This document shows positions 23,696-31,298 of a DNA stretch of 64,000 bases, in pieces. Location of the stretch: assembly GCF_001425865.1 (NCBI RefSeq), contig NZ_LMDS01000004.1:127515-191514 (forward strand). The letters are read 5' to 3'. A program made the translations under genes and the position numbers. How positions within the stretch are numbered: the stretch's first letter is position 1; each line of letters begins with the position of its first letter. The notes beneath the pieces are model-generated. The model did no database searches and was not told where the DNA came from. It saw only the letters and a program-made list of their open reading frames with translations. The stretch is from Rhizobacter sp. Root404. GTDB taxonomy: Bacteria; Pseudomonadota; Gammaproteobacteria; Burkholderiales; Burkholderiaceae_C.

Positions 23696-23701
23696 TACAA
23701 T
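23696..23701 (+). promoter_or_regulatory. -10 element TACAAT of tetR (possibly leaderless mRNA)
   Basis: TACAAT matches the -10 consensus at five of six positions and ends 6 nt before the tetR ATG at 23708. Transcription would begin at or next to the A of the ATG. No ribosome site precedes this ATG, which fits a leaderless transcript. I see no good -35 hexamer at 17 nt. Confidence 0.35.
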
Positions 23702-23707
23702 GCGACC

Positions 23708-24436
23708 ATGACGACCAAGACTGCCCTGCCCCACCGCCCTGCCAAGGCGCGCTCGAAAGCAACGCCCGCGGCCGCGTCGACAATCGCCGTCGACAGCCGC
23801 AAGTCACCCGCGCGATGGGGCTACGAAGTCCAGAACAAGGAGGAGCAGTCGGCGCTGAAGCGCTTGGCGATCCTGCGTACGGCCGCGCGGTTGTTCAACG
23901 AGCGGGGCTTCTATGCCACCTCGCTGAACGACCTGGCGACCTTGCTGAACGTCACCAAGCCGAGCCTGTACTACTACGTGAAGAGCAAGGACGACATCCT
24001 GCTGCAGATCCTGCACCATGCGATGGGTCAGATCGAGCCCGCCATCACCCTGGCCGAAGAGACCGGGAGCAACGGGCTCGAGAAACTGCGCATCTTTGTC
24101 GGCAGCTACGTGCAGGTGTTGACGGGCGACTTCGGCAAGTGCTTGGTGCTGTCAGGGACCACCCCGCTGGACCCGGACAGCCGCTCCCAGGTGGCACCCG
24201 CCTTCCGGCGTATCGATCAGGCCGTGCGCGGCATGATTGCCGCTGGCATCGACGACGGGTCCATCGCAGCGTGCGACCCCAAGCTGGCGGCGTTCAGCCT
24301 CTTCGGCACGTTGCACTGGATGACGTCGTGGTTTCGCGCCGATGGCGAACTCAGTGCCGACGACGTCGGGGAGCGTCTGTTCGCGATCTTTCGCGAGGGT
24401 CTGGCGCCCCGACGCCGGAAGACCGCGCAGCGCTGA
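23708..24436 (+). CDS. TetR/AcrR family transcriptional regulator
   Basis: The 242-residue regulator has a disordered basic N-terminus of about 45 residues and then the TetR helix-turn-helix (about 50-100): AARLFNERGFYATSLNDLATLL, with recognition helix KPSLYYYVKSKDD. The C-terminal ligand domain is variable. It is transcribed divergently from the acyl-CoA/ABC operon, with a palindrome between, so it probably represses that operon and itself and is released by a pathway acyl-CoA (inference). The likely -10 element is right before the ATG. Confidence 0.9.
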   Translation: MTTKTALPHRPAKARSKATPAAASTIAVDSRKSPARWGYEVQNKEEQSALKRLAILRTAARLFNERGFYATSLNDLATLLNVTKPSLYYYVKSKDDILLQILHHAMGQIEPAITLAEETGSNGLEKLRIFVGSYVQVLTGDFGKCLVLSGTTPLDPDSRSQVAPAFRRIDQAVRGMIAAGIDDGSIAACDPKLAAFSLFGTLHWMTSWFRADGELSADDVGERLFAIFREGLAPRRRKTAQR

Positions 24437-24478
24437 CCGGTTGGCCCACACAACAAGGCCGGTTGACCGGACGCCACT

Positions 24479-24496
24479 TTTCCATGAAAATGGAAA
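24479..24496 (+). promoter_or_regulatory. Inverted repeat at the arsR start, possible ArsR operator
   Basis: TTTCCAT-GAAA-ATGGAAA is a perfect 7+7 bp inverted repeat with a 4-nt spacer, ending 1 nt before the arsR ATG. It is AT-rich in a GC-rich setting. ArsR proteins bind imperfect palindromes near their promoters, but this one overlaps the ribosome-binding zone, so a translational role is also possible. Confidence 0.45.
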
Positions 24497-24497
24497 C

Positions 24498-24824
24498 ATG
24501 GAAGAACAAGCCGCCATCGTTTCGCTCGCCGCGCTCGCACAGACGGTTCGCCTGCGCATATTTCGCGCCCTCATCGGCGCGGGGCCGAGCGGAATGACAC
24601 CAGGTGCGTTGTCCGCCCTGCTGGACGTTCCTGCCTCGACGCTGTCGTTCCACCTGAAGGAACTGACCCACTCCGGCCTGGTGACGCAGGAGCGCGAAAG
24701 CCGCCACCTGATCTACCGGCCGTCGATCACGCAGATGAACGATCTGATGGGCTACCTCACCGCCCATTGCTGCCAGGGGACAACGTGCGCGGCAACGCCG
24801 GCAGCGCACTGTGCCGACTGCTGA
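24498..24824 (+). CDS. arsR: ArsR-family As(III)-responsive repressor with C-terminal cysteines
   Basis: The 108-residue winged-helix protein (LAALAQTVRLRIFRALI ... PASTLSFHLKELTHSGLV) is the repressor of the arsenic operon that follows. The usual ELCVCDL metal site in helix 3 is absent; that region reads ALLDVPAST. Five cysteines cluster at the C-terminus: Cys 91, 92, 97, 105 and 108. CC-x4-C resembles the C-terminal As(III) site of Acidithiobacillus ferrooxidans ArsR (Cys 95, 96, 102, from memory). The ATG at 24498 gives the usual start; longer in-frame starts extend into tetR and are unlikely. Confidence 0.88.
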   Translation: MEEQAAIVSLAALAQTVRLRIFRALIGAGPSGMTPGALSALLDVPASTLSFHLKELTHSGLVTQERESRHLIYRPSITQMNDLMGYLTAHCCQGTTCAATPAAHCADC

Positions 24825-24843
24825 GACTCACCCCCACGACCCC

Positions 24844-25350
24844 ATGACCACCAACGTCCTCATCCTGTGCACCCACAACTCCGCGCGCAGCGTGCTCGCC
24901 GAGGGCATGCTGAATGCGTGGGCCTCCCGGCTCGGCCGCGACGTGCGCGCCTTCAGTGCCGGCAGCGCACCCAGCGGTCGCATCAACCCGTTCGCCATCG
25001 AAGCGCTGAACAACGCCGGCATCGACACCGACGCCTGCCGCAGCAAGAGCTGGGACGAATTCAGCCGGGATGGCGCGCCGCCCCTGTCGATCGTGATCAC
25101 CGTGTGTGACAGCGCTGCCTCGGAGACCTGCCCGGTCTTCTTCGGCGGCACCGGGGGTCAGCCGGTCAAGGTGCACTGGGGCTACCCCGATCCGTCGAAC
25201 GCGGCAGGCGGCGAGGACGGTCAGCGCCGGGCCTTCGAATCGACGCGCCAGGCCCTCGGCTACCGCATGCTGCAGCTGCTCGCACTGCCCCTGGACACCA
25301 TGGACCGTGCTGCACTGCAAGCCGCGTTGGTGGACATCGGTCGCAGCTGA
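24844..25350 (+). CDS. arsC: Arsenate reductase, low-molecular-weight phosphatase type
   Basis: The 168-residue enzyme has the LMW-PTPase loop CTHNSARS (9-16) with nucleophile Cys 9. A CDSAASETCP segment follows with two more Cys, and then KVHWGYPDPS, which holds the conserved catalytic Asp-Pro. It reduces As(V) to As(III) in the cytoplasm, probably with glutathione/glutaredoxin or thioredoxin. The ATG at 24844 has only a weak ribosome site; a GTG at 24811 overlapping arsR is an alternative. The stop overlaps the acr3 ATG by one base. Confidence 0.9.
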   Translation: MTTNVLILCTHNSARSVLAEGMLNAWASRLGRDVRAFSAGSAPSGRINPFAIEALNNAGIDTDACRSKSWDEFSRDGAPPLSIVITVCDSAASETCPVFFGGTGGQPVKVHWGYPDPSNAAGGEDGQRRAFESTRQALGYRMLQLLALPLDTMDRAALQAALVDIGRS

Positions 25351-26456
25351 TGATGACGCCCACCGCCCTGCCCTCACCCAGCGCCTCGTCGGCTCCCATG
25401 GGCGTCTTCGAGCGCTACCTGACCGTGTGGGTGCTGCTCTGCATCGTCGTCGGCATCGCCCTCGGGCAACTGCTGCCGGGGCCGTTCCAGGCCATCGGCC
25501 GCATGGAGATCGCCAGGGTGAACGTCCCCGTGGGCCTGCTGATCTGGGTCATGATCATCCCGATGCTGCTGAAGGTCGACTTCGCGGCGCTGTCGCAGGT
25601 CAAGCAGCATTGGCGCGGCATCGGCGTCACGCTGTTCGTCAACTGGGCGGTGAAGCCTTTCTCGATGGCCCTGTTGGGGTGGATCTTCATCCGCCATGTG
25701 TTCGCGCCCTACCTGCCGGCCGGCCAGGCCGACAGCTACATCGCCGGCTTGATCCTGCTCGCTGCCGCGCCCTGCACGGCGATGGTGTTCGTGTGGAGCC
25801 GGTTGACCGGCGGGCATGCACTGTTCACGCTGTCGCAGGTGGCGCTCAACGACGCGATCATGGTGTTCGCGTTCGCGCCCATCGTCGCCTTGCTGCTCGG
25901 CATGTCGGCCATCGTGGTGCCGTGGGCGACGCTGATCACGTCGGTCGTCCTGTACATCGTGATCCCGGTGGTGATCGCGCAACTGTGTCGCAAGGCGCTG
26001 CTCGGGCGCGGCCAGGCGGCATTCGACGCCGCACTCGCCAGGATCGGCCCGTGGTCGATGACCGCTTTGCTCGCGACGCTGGTGCTGCTCTTCGCATTCC
26101 AGGGCCAGGCCATCCTGGACCAGCCGCTCGTCATCGCGATGCTGGCCGTTCCGATCCTGATCCAGGTCTTCTTCAATTCCGGTCTCGCGTACTGGCTGAA
26201 CCGGCGCCTGGGCGAATCGCATGCGGTCGCCTGCCCTTCGGCGCTGATCGGGGCGAGCAACTTCTTCGAGCTGGCGGTCGCCGCGGCGATCAGCCTGTTC
26301 GGCTTCGAGTCCGGCGCCGCGCTCGCCACGGTGGTCGGCGTGCTGATCGAGGTGCCGGTCATGCTCCTGGTCGTGAAGGTCGTGAATAACAGCAAGTCCT
26401 GGTATGAAGCCGGACAGCCCACCAACGATGCGAAAGGCCGCCGTGTCGCCTCTTGA
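25350..26456 (+). CDS. acr3: ACR3-family arsenite efflux permease
   Basis: The 368-residue inner-membrane protein has about ten helices. It shows the ACR3 hallmarks: PMLLKVDFA, the [16 protein letters not shown] segment with conserved Cys 142, and a late helix with GVLIEVPVM carrying the conserved Glu. It exports As(III), driven by proton motive force. It is translationally coupled to arsC (TGATG). Confidence 0.93.
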   Translation: MMTPTALPSPSASSAPMGVFERYLTVWVLLCIVVGIALGQLLPGPFQAIGRMEIARVNVPVGLLIWVMIIPMLLKVDFAALSQVKQHWRGIGVTLFVNWAVKPFSMALLGWIFIRHVFAPYLPAGQADSYIAGLILLAAAPCTAMVFVWSRLTGGHALFTLSQVALNDAIMVFAFAPIVALLLGMSAIVVPWATLITSVVLYIVIPVVIAQLCRKALLGRGQAAFDAALARIGPWSMTALLATLVLLFAFQGQAILDQPLVIAMLAVPILIQVFFNSGLAYWLNRRLGESHAVACPSALIGASNFFELAVAAAISLFGFESGAALATVVGVLIEVPVMLLVVKVVNNSKSWYEAGQPTNDAKGRRVAS

Positions 26457-27165
26457 TCCGGACCTGCCCCATGTCGACATGGCGCTGTTCGACACGCCGA
26501 CCGGCGCCCGGCTGGGCGGCGCCGGCGCCTCGACCCACGCGCCGCGCTTCCTGCTGCTCTACGGTTCCCTGCGGGAACGCTCGTACAGCAAACTGCTGAC
26601 GCTCGAAGCAGCGCGCCTGCTCGTCGCGCTGGGCGGCGAGGTGCGCATCTTCGACCCCGCCGGACTGCCATGGCCCGACGCCGGACCCGATACGCACCCC
26701 AAAGTGCAGGAGTTGCGCGCAGCCGCCGCCTGGGCCGAGGGCATGGTCTGGACCTCACCCGAACGCCACGGCGCGATGACCGGCATCATGAAGGCGCAGA
26801 TCGACTGGATTCCGCTGAGCGTCGGCGCCGTCCGCCCGACGCAGGGCAAGACGCTGGCGGTGATGGAAGTGTCGGGCGGCTCGCAGTCGTTCAATGCGGT
26901 GAATCAGTTGCGTGTGCTCGGGCGCTGGATGCGCATGATCACGATCCCGAACCAGTCGTCGGTCGCGAAGGCGTACCTCGAGTTCGACGAGGCCGGGCGC
27001 ATGAAGCCGTCCGCCTACTACGAACGCGTCGTCGACGTGATGGAGGAACTGGTGAAGTTCACGCTGCTGACGCGCGACGTCGCGGGTTACCTGGTCGACC
27101 GCTACAGCGAACGCAGGGAAACAGCGGATGAACTGTCCAGGCGCGTGAACCAACGCTCGATCTGA
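26443..27165 (+). CDS. arsH: Arsenical resistance protein ArsH (NADPH-dependent FMN reductase family)
   Basis: The 240-residue flavodoxin-fold protein has the FMN phosphate loop GSLRERSYS, then [18 protein letters not shown], and [13 protein letters not shown]. ArsH oxidises trivalent organoarsenicals and reduces other substrates with NADPH. I chose the GTG at 26443 because GAAAGG lies 5 nt upstream and the overlap with acr3 is then only 14 nt; ATGs at 26404 and 26428 in the same frame are possible but have weak ribosome sites. It is the last gene of arsR-arsC-acr3-arsH. Confidence 0.92.
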   Translation: MSPLDPDLPHVDMALFDTPTGARLGGAGASTHAPRFLLLYGSLRERSYSKLLTLEAARLLVALGGEVRIFDPAGLPWPDAGPDTHPKVQELRAAAAWAEGMVWTSPERHGAMTGIMKAQIDWIPLSVGAVRPTQGKTLAVMEVSGGSQSFNAVNQLRVLGRWMRMITIPNQSSVAKAYLEFDEAGRMKPSAYYERVVDVMEELVKFTLLTRDVAGYLVDRYSERRETADELSRRVNQRSI

Positions 27166-27191
27166 ACCGGCCGCCTGGCGCGAGTCCAAAG

Positions 27192-27216
27192 AAAAACAGG
27201 CACCGCTAAGTGCCTG
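27192..27216 (-). terminator. Rho-independent terminator of tRNA-Asp
   Basis: On the minus strand, CAGGCAC and GTGCCTG form a 7-bp stem with a 6-nt loop, followed by TTTTT. It lies 17 nt beyond the 3' end of tRNA-Asp. The same hairpin also lies 27 nt after arsH on the plus strand, where it is followed only by ATTTCATT, so it may help end the ars operon. Confidence 0.75.
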
Positions 27217-27232
27217 ATTTCATTAGAGATAT

Positions 27233-27309
27233 TGGCGGAGTGGACGGGGCTCGAACCCGCGACCCCCGGCGTGACAGGCCGGTATTCTAACCAACTGAAC
27301 TACCACTCC
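27233..27309 (-). tRNA. tRNA-Asp (GTC)
   Basis: The 77-nt gene includes an encoded CCA. The acceptor stem GGAGTGG pairs with CCACTCC, the D-arm has AGTTCAGTTGGTTAGAAT, the anticodon arm CCGGC-CTGTCAC-GCCGG gives anticodon GTC, and the T-arm reads GCGGGTTCGAGCCCCGT. It is followed by a strong terminator. Confidence 0.96.
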
Positions 27310-27317
27310 ATGGTCTG

Positions 27318-27340
27318 CAAGACCGTCTCGGGCGGTCTTG
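27318..27340. repeat. Perfect inverted repeat between the multicopper oxidase gene and tRNA-Asp
   Basis: CAAGACCG (27318-27325) and CGGTCTTG (27333-27340) form an 8-bp stem with a 7-nt loop. No T-run follows on either strand, so it is not a canonical terminator. It lies 9 nt before the tRNA-Asp 5' end and may be a leader structure or a trace of recombination. Confidence 0.45.
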
Positions 27341-27396
27341 ACCCGAGCCCTCTACTTTAGCACAGCTTTGGACGCTTCTTGCCTACCGCTGCGGCG

Positions 27397-28767
27397 TCAG
27401 TGCTCGTGATGCCCAGACGGCTTGCGAACGCGCAAGGTCTCGGCGTCGGCCTTCGGGGCGGGCGCGCGGACTGTCGCGGGCATGGCGGTCGCCACGTATT
27501 CGGAGGCCAGCGTGCCCGCGGGATGCTGGTAGGGCCCGGGATCCCTGAAGTCGCCGCGCGCAACGTTGTCGCGCACCTTCACGACGCTGAACATGCCGCC
27601 CATCCCCACCGGCCCGAACGGACCGGTGCCGGTCATCATCGGCAAGGTGTTCTCGGGGATCGGCATCGCCATGGCGGCCATGTCGTGCATGCCCTTGTCG
27701 CCCATGACCATGTAGTCGGGCACCAGCTTCGAGATCCGCTTCGCCACTTCACGCTGGTCGACGCCGATCATCGTCGGCACGGCGTGGCCCATCGCGTTCA
27801 TCGTGTGGTGCGACTTGTGGCAATGCAAGGCCCAGTCGCCGGCGAGCGCGTCGAACTCGAACGCGCGCATCTGGCCGACGCCGATGTCGGTCGTCACCTC
27901 GGGCCAGCGCGCGCTTTTCGGCACCCAACCGCCGTCGGTGCCGGTCACCTCGAAATGAGGCCCGTGCATGTGGATCGGGTGGTTGGTCATCGTCAGGTTG
28001 CCGACGCGGATCCGGACCCGCTCCCCGGTGCGCGCCACCAGCGGATCGATGCCCGGGAAGGCGCGGCTGTTCCATGTCCAGAGGTTGAAGTCGAGCATCG
28101 TGTTGACCTTGGGCGTCGCACTGCCCGGATCGATGTCGTAGGTGTTCAGGATGAAGCCGAAGTCGCGGTCCACCCTGAACTGCCGCGCGTCCCTGGGGTG
28201 CACGATGAACAGGCCCATCATGCCCATCGCCATCTGCGTCATCTCGTCGGCGTGCGGGTGGTACATGAAGGTCCCGGAGCGCTGCAGCACGAATTCGTAG
28301 AGGAACGTCTTGCCGACGCCGATCGGCGGCTGCGTGAGGCCGCTGACACCATCCATGCCGGACGGCACGAGCACACCGTGCCAATGGACGCTGGTGACTT
28401 CGGGCAACTTGTTGGTGACGAAGATGCGAATGCGATCGCCTTCCACCGCCTCGATCGTCGGCCCCGGGCTCTGACCGTTGTAGCCCCAGAGGTTGGCCTT
28501 CATGCCCGGCGCGATCTCGCGCACCACGGGCTCAGCGACGAGGTGGAACTCCTTGACGTTGTCCTTCATGCGCCACGGCAACGACCAGCCGTTCAGCGTC
28601 ACGATGGGTTGGTACGGGCGCCCGTTGGGCGGCAATGGCGGGAGCTGCATGGCCGCCGACGGCTGCGTCGCCGCCTCCGGCAGCAGCGCCGCGCCGACAC
28701 GGCTGACCGCGGCGGCACCCAGCATGGTGGCGCCGGCGGCCTTGAAGAATGTCCTGCGATGGGTCAT
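27397..28767 (-). CDS. Multicopper oxidase (copper-resistance type, Tat-exported)
   Basis: The 456-residue protein begins MTHRRTFFKAAGA, a twin-arginine signal. All four copper-ligand segments are present: HWH (128-130), HPH (170-172), HPIHMH (263-268) and HCHKSHH (315-321), the last with type-1 Cys 316. A Met/His-rich tail (MHDMAAMAMP, GHHEH at the end) may bind extra copper. Such enzymes oxidise Cu(I) in the periplasm. At 456 residues it is shorter than typical CopA (about 600). The ATG at 28767 has AAGGA at the right distance; ATG 28773 and TTG 28782 are alternatives. It lies 11 nt after an outer-membrane efflux gene. Confidence 0.9.
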   Translation of the reverse strand: MTHRRTFFKAAGATMLGAAAVSRVGAALLPEAATQPSAAMQLPPLPPNGRPYQPIVTLNGWSLPWRMKDNVKEFHLVAEPVVREIAPGMKANLWGYNGQSPGPTIEAVEGDRIRIFVTNKLPEVTSVHWHGVLVPSGMDGVSGLTQPPIGVGKTFLYEFVLQRSGTFMYHPHADEMTQMAMGMMGLFIVHPRDARQFRVDRDFGFILNTYDIDPGSATPKVNTMLDFNLWTWNSRAFPGIDPLVARTGERVRIRVGNLTMTNHPIHMHGPHFEVTGTDGGWVPKSARWPEVTTDIGVGQMRAFEFDALAGDWALHCHKSHHTMNAMGHAVPTMIGVDQREVAKRISKLVPDYMVMGDKGMHDMAAMAMPIPENTLPMMTGTGPFGPVGMGGMFSVVKVRDNVARGDFRDPGPYQHPAGTLASEYVATAMPATVRAPAPKADAETLRVRKPSGHHEH

Positions 28768-28778
28768 GGTCATGTCCT

Positions 28779-30182
28779 TCAATGGGCGGCCGGACGCGCC
28801 GAGGGAGCGTCCGCGCCTGCGCCACGGTTGGTCGGCGCCGAAACGGGTGAGCGACCCGTCAGTGCGGCCTGCAATTGCGTCTCGGCGATCCAGTAGTCGC
28901 GCAGCGCTTCGACGGCGCCGGTCACGCTCGCGACCTGGTCGCGCGCGTCCGCGAGCAGGTCGAACACGCTGAGCAGCATGCCGTTGTAGCGAAGCAGGTT
29001 CTCGTCCGAGATGCGCTGGCGCAGCGGCACGACCTCGTCGCGATAGTGCTTCGCGAGGTCGTAGGCGGTGCGGTAGGCCGAATAGGACTCGCGCACTTCG
29101 GAGCGGGCGTTGAGCGCGATCTGCGCGGTCCGGTGCAGGGATTGCAGGTAGGTGGACTCGGCCCTGGCCACGCGCGTGGTGCCGAAGTCGAACAAGGGCA
29201 GCTCGAGTTCGATCTCGTAGCCGTTCTTGCGCGGCTCACCGGTCTGGCTCTGGTTCTGGTAGCCCACGTCGAGCACGTTGACGAACCGCGTCGCCCGTGA
29301 GAGCCCGAGCGATCTGGCGGTGGCTTCGGTGGCGCGCCTGGCCATCAGCACGTCCAGGCGCTTGTCCATTGCGACCTGTTCGGCATCCCGCAGGTCGGCC
29401 GGCGCGGCCGGCAGATCGGGCAGGCGTTCGGGCAACCGGAAAGCGAGCTGGTCGCCGGACAGCGCCAGGACACGACTCAGCCGCTCGCGCGCCGCCACGG
29501 CCTGGTGCCGTGCACGCGCGAGCCGGGCGGTCGCGTCGGCGTAGAACGACTGCTCGCGCATCTGTGCGAGCGCGCTGAAGTTGCCGGCGGCGACCATGCG
29601 CCTGGCCAGTTCGTTGGACGCATCGGCCGCGTCCTTGACCTGTTCGAAATAAACGACCAGCTCCTGCGCGCACGCGGCTTCGAAGAAGGCCTGGCGCGCC
29701 TCGCCGGCGACGCCGACGGTGTCGAACGCGGCCTGGTACTGCGTCTGCTCGAAGCGCCGTTGCTCGACTTGGCGCGCCCACGGCATCGCGAAGAGGCTCA
29801 GCACGTCGAACATCACGGCCCGGTCGATCTCGACGCCACCGCCGCCGCTGAGGCGCCCGAAGGTGAACCGCGGGTTGGCCAGGCGACCCGCGCGCACGAA
29901 CTCGGCTTCGGCAATCCCGAGCTCGGCGTAGCTCGCCTGGAGCGCGCGGTTGTTCAGCAGCGCGAGTTCCACCGCGCTGTCGGCATCGAGCGGTTGTGCG
30001 AGCAGCGCGGCGATGCGCGCCCGCGTCGTTTCGGCAGGCTCGCCGGTGCGCTGATAGACAGGCGCCTGTCCGATGCGCTCGCGGGTGAGTTGCGCGACCT
30101 GGTCGAAGCCCCCGTCCGGCGAGAACGACGCGCAGCCGCCGAGCACGAGCGCAGCCAGGGCCGTGGCGGTCAGGCGCAGCAT
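28779..30182 (-). CDS. TolC-family outer-membrane efflux lipoprotein
   Basis: The 467-residue protein has a lipobox LGGC with Cys 17 and long amphipathic coiled-coil helices with the usual internal repeat of outer-membrane factors (for example VELALLNNRALQASYAELGIAEAEF, GYEIELELPLFDFG). It would form the exit duct of a tripartite pump, but no RND or membrane-fusion gene is adjacent. It may lend itself to a pump encoded elsewhere or act with the oxidase. I chose ATG 30182, with GGAGA upstream; ATG 30308 in frame would push the lipobox 42 residues inside and is unlikely. Its closest kin appear to be CusC/CzcC-like proteins. Confidence 0.88.
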   Translation of the reverse strand: MLRLTATALAALVLGGCASFSPDGGFDQVAQLTRERIGQAPVYQRTGEPAETTRARIAALLAQPLDADSAVELALLNNRALQASYAELGIAEAEFVRAGRLANPRFTFGRLSGGGGVEIDRAVMFDVLSLFAMPWARQVEQRRFEQTQYQAAFDTVGVAGEARQAFFEAACAQELVVYFEQVKDAADASNELARRMVAAGNFSALAQMREQSFYADATARLARARHQAVAARERLSRVLALSGDQLAFRLPERLPDLPAAPADLRDAEQVAMDKRLDVLMARRATEATARSLGLSRATRFVNVLDVGYQNQSQTGEPRKNGYEIELELPLFDFGTTRVARAESTYLQSLHRTAQIALNARSEVRESYSAYRTAYDLAKHYRDEVVPLRQRISDENLLRYNGMLLSVFDLLADARDQVASVTGAVEALRDYWIAETQLQAALTGRSPVSAPTNRGAGADAPSARPAAH

Positions 30183-30411
30183 GTCTTGTCTCCGACAAGA
30201 TGGTGACCGTGGCGGCCGCCCTCCATCGGTGTGGCCCGGCTGCGCCGGAGCGGCAGCGGGCACGCAGGCCGCCTGGGCGAGCGCCCAGGCTGATCGAATG
30301 TGCTTCATCGTTTCACTTCCATCTGATTCGCCGCCGCATCGGAGTCGCGGCGGATCCTCGCGCGCTGGACGCGCGAGCCCGATTCGGCCTCTCAGCAGAG
30401 GCCTGGAGGGG

Positions 30412-30828
30412 TCAGCTGGTTCGTGGGGGGCGTTCCTGGCCGTCCGACTGGAAGGCCGCGACGGGCGCCGTCAGCGTGGGGAAGATGGCACGCGCCGTCA
30501 CGACCGGCTCGCCGAGCGTTGGCACGGTACCGAGCAGGGACGCCATGCAGCACCCGCTCGCGCAGAAGTGGCAGGTGGTCGGGTGATCGCCGGATGCGCC
30601 GTCCGTGGTCGGCACCTCAGGACTGGCGTGGGGGTGATGCGCCGCGTGGTCGGCCGCCATCGTGCCTTCGGCGTGATGGTCATGCACGGCGTGGTGCGCG
30701 TGTGCGGCACTGGCGGCGGCGACCGACGCCCCGGCCCCGCCCGGGCAGAGCAAGGTCGCGGCCATGGCGCCCCGCACCGGGAGCAACACGCACAGCAGGA
30801 CGAGGATGATGAGACGGAAGGAGCGCAC
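30412..30828 (-). CDS. Secreted His/Cys-rich small protein, putative metal binder
   Basis: The 138-residue protein has a signal peptide (MRSFRLIILVLLCVLL, cleavage near GAMA-A). It then has a His-rich stretch (HAHHAVHDHHAEG, DHAAHHPHAS) and a Cys cluster (TCHFCASGCCM). The composition suggests periplasmic copper or other metal binding. The start is a GTG with no clear ribosome site. It lies upstream of the efflux lipoprotein and multicopper oxidase on the same strand, separated by 229 nt that I could not assign to a gene. I recognise no named family. Confidence 0.65.
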   Translation of the reverse strand: MRSFRLIILVLLCVLLPVRGAMAATLLCPGGAGASVAAASAAHAHHAVHDHHAEGTMAADHAAHHPHASPEVPTTDGASGDHPTTCHFCASGCCMASLLGTVPTLGEPVVTARAIFPTLTAPVAAFQSDGQERPPRTS

Positions 30829-30879
30829 GACGCGCGATTATTGCGCAGCAGCGGAGGCCGCGACCTGCAGCGCCCGGAA

Positions 30880-30907
30880 AAGCGAAACGGCGCACGAGGC
30901 GCCGTTT
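30880..30907 (-). terminator. Terminator of the tRNA-Ala/tRNA-Glu transcript
   Basis: AAACGGCGC and GCGCCGTTT form a 9-bp stem with a 5-nt loop (30885-30907). On the minus strand it is followed by CGCTTTTCC. It lies 70 nt beyond the 3' end of tRNA-Glu and 57 nt before the small His-rich gene, so it insulates the tRNAs from the copper module. Confidence 0.65.
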
Positions 30908-30976
30908 GCTTTCAACTCTTGACCTCGCCTCACAGGGCTGGGATCTCGTGAGAAATCGGCAGCGCGCTGTGCAACG

Positions 30977-31052
30977 TGGCGTCCCCTAGGGGATTCGAAC
31001 CCCTGTAATCACCGTGAAAGGGTGGTGTCCTAGGCCTCTAGACGAAGGGGAC
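30977..31052 (-). tRNA. tRNA-Glu (TTC)
   Basis: The 76-nt gene includes an encoded CCA. The acceptor stem GTCCCCT pairs with AGGGGAC, the anticodon arm CCACC-CTTTCAC-GGTGA gives anticodon TTC, and the T-arm holds GGGGTTCGAATCCCC. It lies 47 nt downstream of tRNA-Ala and on the same strand as gltX, the gene for its synthetase. Confidence 0.96.
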
Positions 31053-31099
31053 TTGAACCTTCATCGCGACTTGATCTGCGGCGGCTTACCTTGGCCTGT

Positions 31100-31175
<76 letters not shown>

Positions 31176-31268
31176 TGATCCTTTGCATCGCATGAACACG
31201 TCTTATCGACGATTCACACGCTGCTCCAAACTTCCGGTCCAGCCGTCGCAATTTCAAGCGAGACTGCG

Positions 31269-31298
31269 ATTATAGCCAGCTTTTTAGCGGCTCTGCAA
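31269..31298 (-). promoter_or_regulatory. Promoter of tRNA-Ala/tRNA-Glu
   Basis: On the minus strand a perfect TATAAT (31269-31274) follows TTGCAG (31293-31298) with an 18-nt spacer. The -35 hexamer lies inside the last codons of gltX. The predicted start is near 31262, about 87 nt before the mature 5' end of tRNA-Ala. Confidence 0.6.

Noticed and set aside
24434..24475. ACCGGTT-like repeats between tetR and arsR as extra TetR operators
   Set aside because: They are only partial half-sites in direct rather than inverted order and lack the TTACCG arms.
30183..30308. In-frame ATG at 30308 that would extend the efflux lipoprotein by 42 residues, or a separate small peptide
   Set aside because: The lipobox requires the start at 30182, which has its own ribosome site; the extension is low in complexity and has no stop of its own.
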